Shown piece by piece: positions 59,101 to 64,000 of a DNA stretch of 64,000 nt (its first letter is position 1; the number at the start of each line of letters is the position of its first letter). The notes beneath the pieces were generated by a model. It ran no database searches and was not told the origin of the DNA. It saw nothing but the letters and a program-made list of their open reading frames with translations. This DNA is from Streptomyces noursei (lineage in GTDB: Bacteria > Actinomycetota > Actinomycetes > Streptomycetales > Streptomycetaceae): the NCBI RefSeq assembly GCF_016917755.1, contig NZ_CP070326.1, positions 8,060,001 through 8,124,000 on the forward strand, given 5' to 3'. Position numbers and translations under genes: made by a program.

Positions 59101-62100
59101 TCGCCCTGCGAGTGGCCGACCACGGCCGCCGGGGCGACGCCGTGGGAGCGCCAGAGCGCGGACAGCCCGACCATCATGGCGAACAGCGCGGGCTGGACCA
59201 CGTCCACCCGCTCCAGCAGGGCGGGGTCGCCCTCGCCGGCCAGGACGTCGTGCAGCGACCAGTCGACGTACGGGGCGAGGGCCGTCGCGCAGTCGTCGAT
59301 CGCGGTGCGGAACACCTCGGACGTGGCGAGGAGTTCGCGGCCCATTCCCCACCACTGGGATCCCTGGCCGGGGAAGACGAAGACCGCTCCCTCGGGGTCG
59401 GGGCCGGCGGTGCCGGTGACCAGGCCGGCCGCCGAGGCGCCGGTGGACAGGGCGGCCAGGCCGCGCAGGAAGTCCTCGCGGCGCTCGCCGACGACGACGG
59501 CGCGGTGTTCGAGGGCGGCGCGGGTGGTGGCCAGGGCGTGGCCGACGGGGGCGGGCGGAAGGTCGGGGGCGTGCTCGACGGTGGCGAGCAGCCGGGCGGC
59601 CTGGGCGCGCAGGGCGGCCGGGGACTTGGCGGCGAGCGGCCAGGGGACGACGGTGTCGGTGGCGGTGTCCTGGGCGCAGTCGGGGTCGGCGGGCGGCTCG
59701 GTGGCCGGGGCCTGTTCGAGGATCAGGTGGGCGTTGGTGCCGCTGATGCCGAACGAGGAGACACCGGCCCGGCGGGGGCGCCCGCTCTCGGGCCACGGGG
59801 TGCGCCCGCGCAGCAGTTCCACGGCGCCTGCGGTCCAGTCGACGTGGCGGGAGGGCGCGTCGAGGTGCAGGGTGCCGGGCAGTTCGCCGGCGTCCATGGC
59901 CAGCACCATCTTGATGACGCCGGCGACGCCGGCCGCGGCCTGGGTGTGGCCGATGTTGGACTTCACCGAGCCCAGCAGCAGCGGCCGTTCGGCGTCGCGG
60001 TTCTGGCCGTACGTGGCGAGCAGGGCCTGGGCCTCGATGGGGTCGCCGAGCCGGGTGCCGGTGCCGTGCGCCTCGACCGCGTCGACGTCGGCGCCGGTCA
60101 GGCCGGCGTTGGCGAGCGCCTGGCGGATCACGCGCTGTTGGGACGGGCCGTTGGGCGCGGTCAGGCCGTTGGAGGCGCCGTCCTGGTTGACGGCCGAGCC
60201 GCGGATCACGGCCAGTACCCGGTGTCCGTTGGCGCGGGCGTGGGACAGGCGCTCCAGCAGGACGACGCCGACGCCCTCGGCGAGCGTCATGCCGTCGGCG
60301 GTGTCGGAGAACGGCTTGCAGCGGCCGTCCTTGGCGAGGGCACGCTGCCGGCTGAAGCCGACGAACGCGTGCGGGGTGGCCATCACGGCCGCGCCACCGG
60401 CCAGCGCGAGGGAGCTCTCGCCGTTGCGCAGGGACTGGCAGGCCAGATGCAGGGCGACCAGGGAGGAGGAGCAGGCGGTGTCCACGGTGACCGCGGGGCC
60501 CTCCAGCCCGAGCAGGTAGGAGACCCGGCCGGACAGGACGCTGGCCGCGGTGCCGGTCACCATGTGCGCCTCGGACTCCCCCGTGCCGTTCTGCACGGTG
60601 GAGGAGTAGTCCTGGTAGCTGGCGCCGAAGAAGGTGCCGGCGGCGCTGCCGCGCAGTGACGTGGGGTCGATGCCGGCGCGTTCGAACGCCTCCCAGGAGG
60701 TCTCCAGCAGGAGCCGCTGCTGCGGGTCCATGGCGACCGCCTCGCGCGGGGAGATGCCGAAGAAGCCGGGGTCGAAGCCGGCGGCCTCGTGGAGGAAGCC
60801 GCCCTGGACGGAGTAGGTGTGGCCGGGGCGGTCGGGGTCCGGGTCGTACAGGCCCCGGGCGTCCCAGCCGCGGTCCGCGGGGAACTCCGAGATGACGTCT
60901 GCGCCGTCGAGGGCGAGCCGCAGCAGTTCCTCGGGGGTGGCGGCGCCGCCGGGGAAGCGGCAGCTCATGCCGATCACGGCGATCGGGTCGTCGTCGGCCG
61001 GGGTGCCGGTCGCGGCGTGCTGCTGCGGTGCGGCGCCGGGGACGCCGAGCGCCGTCGTCTTCAGGAACGCGGCGAGCGCCGCGCAGTTGGGGTGGTCGAA
61101 GACCATCGTCGAGGGCAGCCGCAGTCCGGTGCCGGCCACGAGCCGGTTGCGCAGGTCCACGGCGGTGACCGAGTCGAAGCCGAGGTCGCGGAAGGCGCGG
61201 CGCTCGGGGAAGGACTCGGCGGAGGCGTGGCCGAGGACGGCGGCGGCCTCGGTGCGGACCAGGGTGAGCAGCAGCCGGTCCTGTTCGGCGGCGACGAGGC
61301 CGTGCAGGCGGGCGGCCAGGCCGTCGGCGGCCGGGCCCGCGGGGTCCGGGGCGGATGCCTGGTCGAGGCGGCGTCGCACCTCGGGGATCTGGTCGAAGAG
61401 GTGCGCGGGCCGGCCCGCGGTGAACACGTCGTGGTAGGTGTCCCAGTCGATGTCCATGAGGCCGATGACGGTCTCGTCGTCGTCCAGGACGTGCTGGAGC
61501 GCGGTGAGCGCCAGCTCGGGGTCGAGGTACTCCAGGCCGCTGCGGCGGATCCGGTGCGGGTCGGCCAGCTCGCGTGCGCGGTCGTCGGGCCACTTGCCCC
61601 AGTGGATGGAGGTGGTGCGCAGTCCGCGGGCGCGGCGCTGCTCGGCGAGCGCGGACAGATAGGCGTTGCCGGCGACGTAGGCGGCGTGGGCGCCGCTGCC
61701 CCACATGCCGGCGGTGGAGGAGTACAGGACGAAGTCGTCCAGTTCCGCGTCGTCGAGCAGTTCGTCGAGGATCCGTGCGCCGGTGACCTTGGCGTGCACG
61801 ACGTCGGCGAACTCCGCCACGGTGGTGTCGGCGAGCGCGGACAGCTCGATGGCGGCGGCGGCGTGGACGACGGTGCGCAGGGTGCGGCCGTCGGCCGTGA
61901 GGTCGGCCAGCAGCGCGGCGACCGCGTCGCGGTCGGTGATGTCGCAGGCGGCGACGGTCACCTCGGTGCCCGACTCGGCTGCCTCCGCGAGGAGTTCGGG
62001 CACTCCGGGGGCGTCGGCACCGCGTCGGCTGACCAGCACCACGTGCTCGGCGCCGCGTTCGGCCAGCCAGCGGGCGAGCTGCGGGGCGAGGGTGCCGGAG

Positions 62101-64000
62101 CCGCCGGTGATCAGGGTGGTGCCGCGCGGCGCCCAGGTCCGCGCCGGTCGTCCGGCGCGGTGTCCGGCGCGCACGATGCGGCGGGCCAGTACCCCGGCGG
62201 CGCGGAGGGCGAGCTGGTCCTCGGCGCCGAGGGCGCCGGACAGCGCGGCGGCGAGCCGCTGGGCGGCCCGGGCGTCGAGGGTGTCGGGCAGGTCCACGGT
62301 GCCGCCCCAGCGCTGCGGGTGCTCCAGCGCGGTGGTCCAGCCGACGCCCGCGATCTGGCTCTGCAGGGGGCGGGTGACGGGGTCGGACGGGCCGGTGGCG
62401 AAGGCTCCTCGGGTCAGGAACCACAGCGGCGCGGTCGCCTCGGCGTCGCCCAGGGCCTGGACGAGGGAGACGGTGAGCGCGAGTCCCCGGGTGAGGCCGG
62501 GGTGGCGGGCGGCGTCGTCCTCCGCGGCGGCGAGGACGGAGACGATGCCGGTCACGTCCTCCGCGCCGGCCAGCCGCTCCCGCAGGACGGCGCGGTCGAC
62601 GCACTCCTCGTCCAGGACCAGTCGGCGCACCTCGGCGCCGTAGGTCTCCAACGCCCCTGCCACATCGGTGTCGTCGATGCCGTCGGCGGTGACCAGCAGC
62701 CAGGTGCCGGTCAGGGTGGCGCGGGGCACCTGGGCGAGGGGCGTCCAGGTGACGCGGTAGCGCCAGGAGTCGAGGGTGGTGCGCTGGGAGCGGGCCCGGC
62801 GCCAGGAGGTGAGGCCGGGCAGGATGGCGGCGACGGAGTCCTCGTCGGTGCCGAGCGCGGCGGTCAGCGCGCAGACGTCCGCCTGCTCGACGGCGGCCCA
62901 GAATTCGGCGTCCATCGGCGCGTCGGCCGGGGTGCGGTCGGCGGCGGTGCGGGTGTTCCAGTACCGCTCGCGTTGGAAGGCGTAGGTGGGCAGGTCGATC
63001 AGGGACGCACCGGTCCCCTCGAACAGCCCCGCCCAGTCCACGTCCACACCGCGCACGAAGACCTCGGCGGCCGACAGCAGGAAGCGGCCCGCGCCGCCCT
63101 GGTCGCGACGCAGGGTGCCGGTCGCGACGGCCGTGACCCCGGCCTCCTCGATCAGGTCCTGGACCGCCATCGTCAGCACCGGATGCGAGCTGACCTCGAC
63201 GAACGCCCGGTACTCCGCCGCCAGCAACTCCCGTACCGCGTCGGCGAACCGCACCCGGCCGCGCAGGTTGCGGAACCAGTAGCCGGCGTCCAGCTCGGTG
63301 GTGTCCAGCCAGTCGCCGGTCGCCGTGGAGAAGAACGGGATCCGCGCTTCCCGGGGGGTCACCTCGGCGAGTGCGGCGAGCAGTTCCTCGCGCAGGTCCT
63401 CGACCTGGTGCGAGTGCGAGGCGTAGTCCACCGCGATCCGACGGGCCCGGATGTCGTCGGCGGCCAGCTGTGCCTGGAGCTCGTCCAGGGCGGTCGGCTC
63501 GCCCGACACCACCACCGCGCCGGGGCCGTTGACGGCGGCCACCGACACCCGCCCCTCGAACCCCTCCAACCGCGGTTCCAGCGCCTCCACCGACAACGCG
63601 ACGGACATCATCCCGCCCCGCCCCGCCAACGCACGACCGATCGCCTGACTCCGCAGCGCCACCACCCGCGCCCCGTCCCGCAACGACAACCCACCCGACA
63701 CCACCGCAGCAGCAATCTCACCCTGCGAATGCCCCACCACCGCATCCGGCAACACACCACGATCACGCCACAACCCAGCCAACGACACCATCACCGCAAA
63801 CGACGCCGGCTGCACCACATCGACCCGCTCCAACGACGGCGCACCCACCACCCCCCGCAACACATCCACCAACGACCAATCGGTGAACTCCGCCAACGCC
63901 GCCGCACACTCCGCAATCCGCTCCGCGAACACCGGCGACTCATCCAGCAACTGCCCACCCATCCCCACCCACTGCGAACCCTGACCGGGGAACACGAACA
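56145..64000 (-). CDS. nysB: Type I modular PKS NysB-like, C-terminal part (modules 1-2)
   Basis: The frame is open from base 64000 to the stop at 56145, about 2,617 residues; the N-terminus and first KS lie outside. Visible order: AT-KR-ACP, then KS-AT-KR-ACP and a docking end (IGRLRKAGLLDMVLKLAD, then DMDAEALLRLATENSAN). Both AT have GHSQGE and YASH, so methylmalonyl-CoA is used twice. There is no DH; the AT runs through a KR structural half into the KR. This matches NysB/AmphB, which set the methyl-bearing C34-C37 end of the macrolide. It is the upstream gene of the nysC transcript. The start of the gene and the loading PKS are not in the window. Confidence 0.92.
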   Translation of the reverse strand, partial: FVFPGQGSQWVGMGGQLLDESPVFAERIAECAAALAEFTDWSLVDVLRGVVGAPSLERVDVVQPASFAVMVSLAGLWRDRGVLPDAVVGHSQGEIAAAVVSGGLSLRDGARVVALRSQAIGRALAGRGGMMSVALSVEALEPRLEGFEGRVSVAAVNGPGAVVVSGEPTALDELQAQLAADDIRARRIAVDYASHSHQVEDLREELLAALAEVTPREARIPFFSTATGDWLDTTELDAGYWFRNLRGRVRFADAVRELLAAEYRAFVEVSSHPVLTMAVQDLIEEAGVTAVATGTLRRDQGGAGRFLLSAAEVFVRGVDVDWAGLFEGTGASLIDLPTYAFQRERYWNTRTAADRTPADAPMDAEFWAAVEQADVCALTAALGTDEDSVAAILPGLTSWRRARSQRTTLDSWRYRVTWTPLAQVPRATLTGTWLLVTADGIDDTDVAGALETYGAEVRRLVLDEECVDRAVLRERLAGAEDVTGIVSVLAAAEDDAARHPGLTRGLALTVSLVQALGDAEATAPLWFLTRGAFATGPSDPVTRPLQSQIAGVGWTTALEHPQRWGGTVDLPDTLDARAAQRLAAALSGALGAEDQLALRAAGVLARRIVRAGHRAGRPARTWAPRGTTLITGGSGTLAPQLARWLAERGAEHVVLVSRRGADAPGVPELLAEAAESGTEVTVAACDITDRDAVAALLADLTADGRTLRTVVHAAAAIELSALADTTVAEFADVVHAKVTGARILDELLDDAELDDFVLYSSTAGMWGSGAHAAYVAGNAYLSALAEQRRARGLRTTSIHWGKWPDDRARELADPHRIRRSGLEYLDPELALTALQHVLDDDETVIGLMDIDWDTYHDVFTAGRPAHLFDQIPEVRRRLDQASAPDPAGPAADGLAARLHGLVAAEQDRLLLTLVRTEAAAVLGHASAESFPERRAFRDLGFDSVTAVDLRNRLVAGTGLRLPSTMVFDHPNCAALAAFLKTTALGVPGAAPQQHAATGTPADDDPIAVIGMSCRFPGGAATPEELLRLALDGADVISEFPADRGWDARGLYDPDPDRPGHTYSVQGGFLHEAAGFDPGFFGISPREAVAMDPQQRLLLETSWEAFERAGIDPTSLRGSAAGTFFGASYQDYSSTVQNGTGESEAHMVTGTAASVLSGRVSYLLGLEGPAVTVDTACSSSLVALHLACQSLRNGESSLALAGGAAVMATPHAFVGFSRQRALAKDGRCKPFSDTADGMTLAEGVGVVLLERLSHARANGHRVLAVIRGSAVNQDGASNGLTAPNGPSQQRVIRQALANAGLTGADVDAVEAHGTGTRLGDPIEAQALLATYGQNRDAERPLLLGSVKSNIGHTQAAAGVAGVIKMVLAMDAGELPGTLHLDAPSRHVDWTAGAVELLRGRTPWPESGRPRRAGVSSFGISGTNAHLILEQAPATEPPADPDCAQDTATDTVVPWPLAAKSPAALRAQAARLLATVEHAPDLPPAPVGHALATTRAALEHRAVVVGERREDFLRGLAALSTGASAAGLVTGTAGPDPEGAVFVFPGQGSQWWGMGRELLATSEVFRTAIDDCATALAPYVDWSLHDVLAGEGDPALLERVDVVQPALFAMMVGLSALWRSHGVAPAAVVGHSQGEIAAACVAGALSLADAARVVALRSQALPQLSGRGGMMSVSAPVERVSALLAPWQEALSVAAVNGPSSVVVSGDTDALDALLTACQEQGVRARRVSVDYASHGRHVEAVRDELARVLAPVDPRAPEVPFYSTVTGDRVDDAAFDGSYWYTNLRQTVRMEEATRALLAAGHRVFIEVSPHPVLAAPIQETQEAVAEATGGSAVVLGSLRRDEGGPRRFLTSLAEAHAHGAPVDWTTAFARSAYRPVDLPTYPFQRQDFWPEVRPATPAAGADASDAAFWQLVESQDLAALADVLGVPADAEHTALGTVLPALSAWRAKAQARTRIDELRYHVQWTRVAEPAAAPATGRLLVAVPPDHADAPWVAAALDALGPDTVRFEAKGTDRAGWAAQIAQLIEDGEEFSGVVSLLAAAEDLHPDFGSVPLGLGQTLVLVQALGDAGLTAPLWCLTRGAVATGRDDALGSPTQGALWGLGRVVALEHPGRWGGLIDLPATLDARAAARLTGLLADPAGEDQLAVRATGVLARRMVHAAPSAPRAGRRWRGRGTCLITGGTGGIGGRVARWMAEHGAAHLVLTSRRGPDAPGAAALRAELEALGARVTLAACDVADRDALAALLADLPADQPLSSVFHSAGVADGDAPAADLTLDQLDALLRAKLTAAHHLHELTAPLDLDAFVLFSSGAAVWGSGGQPGYAAANAFLDALAAHRRSLGLPGASVAWGTWGEVGMATVPEVHERLHRQGVRAMEPDHAIGALQQMLEDDDTTLAVTLMDWETFAPSFTATRPSALFSTVPEAVRAVTGDPGATAGDDADSATPPLRRHLEELSAAERGRALVEAVRAEASATLGHDTPDAVPAGRAFRDVGFDSVTAVELRNRLRTALGLPLPAALVFDHPTPTALAGHLGALLFGTAPEDPGAGRPDDPDARIREALATVPIGRLRKAGLLDMVLKLADSDATDDPAPEADAPSESLDDMDAEALLRLATENSAN
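56400..60995 (-). other. NysB module 2: KS-AT-KR-ACP
   Basis: KS 60995-59715 (DTACSSS near 60462), AT 59395-58350 (YASH at about 58805-58816), KR catalytic part 57485-56925, ACP 56620-56400. The KR active site reads SSGAAVWGSGGQPGY: Trp is present, but Gln replaces the His of module 1, which is the A1-type fingerprint. Confidence 0.88.
61065..64000 (-). other. NysB module 1 (partial): AT-KR-ACP
   Basis: AT from the edge to about 63000 (VDYASH near 63420), KR structural half about 62790-62140, KR catalytic half 62135-61590, ACP 61270-61065 (GFDSVTAVDL). The KR lacks LDD, and its active site reads SSTAGMWGSGAHAAY: Trp plus His at the A2-type fingerprint positions. This predicts an A2 hydroxyl and methyl pattern. 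Confidence 0.85.

Overview
The window is high-GC actinomycete DNA, almost certainly Streptomyces. The evidence is GC-rich codon usage, GTG starts with AGGAG-type ribosome sites, a rare TTA codon in a pathway regulator, and typical actinomycete families. From about 7.6 kb to the right edge it carries one flank of a modular type I polyketide synthase (PKS) cluster for a nystatin/amphotericin-type polyene macrolide. I base that on domain architecture and gene order, not on a database search.

Right part (22.6-64.0 kb, minus strand). The C-terminal part of a NysB-like PKS runs off the right edge: module 1 from its AT onward and a complete module 2. Both modules use methylmalonate and have only a ketoreductase. 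Nineteen bases downstream starts a giant NysC-like PKS of 11,160 residues with six malonate modules (modules 3-8). Every module has KS-AT-DH-KR-ACP, and module 5 also has an enoylreductase. This is the set that builds the C20-C33 polyene region with one saturated bond. The gene is a mosaic of near-identical duplicated domain blocks, patches of different codon usage and in-frame microsatellites.

Regulatory part (11.4-22.3 kb, minus strand). After nysC come a type II thioesterase (nysE), three large LuxR-type (LAL) regulators (nysRI, nysRII, nysRIII) and a PAS-LuxR regulator (nysRIV). NysRI has a TTA codon near its start, which points to bldA control. Only NysRI keeps a canonical P-loop; NysRII and NysRIII have degenerate ones.

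Cluster edge (7.6-10.8 kb). A DeoR-type regulator converges with a double-module Lrp/AsnC-type regulator, which is divergent from an M20 amidohydrolase. This order also fits the nystatin cluster edge. An 11-base motif is shared by the Lrp/M20 intergenic region and the region upstream of nysRIV.

Left part (1-7.6 kb) looks like ordinary chromosome: a truncated TetR regulator divergent from a short-chain dehydrogenase, a tandem-MerR (TioE-like) regulator, a secreted PNGase A-like protein, an ArsR-like regulator divergent from an accessory peptide deformylase across two copies of a palindrome, an NmrA-like oxidoreductase and a secreted DUF4360 protein. I saw no tRNA, rRNA, CRISPR array, insertion sequence or attachment site.
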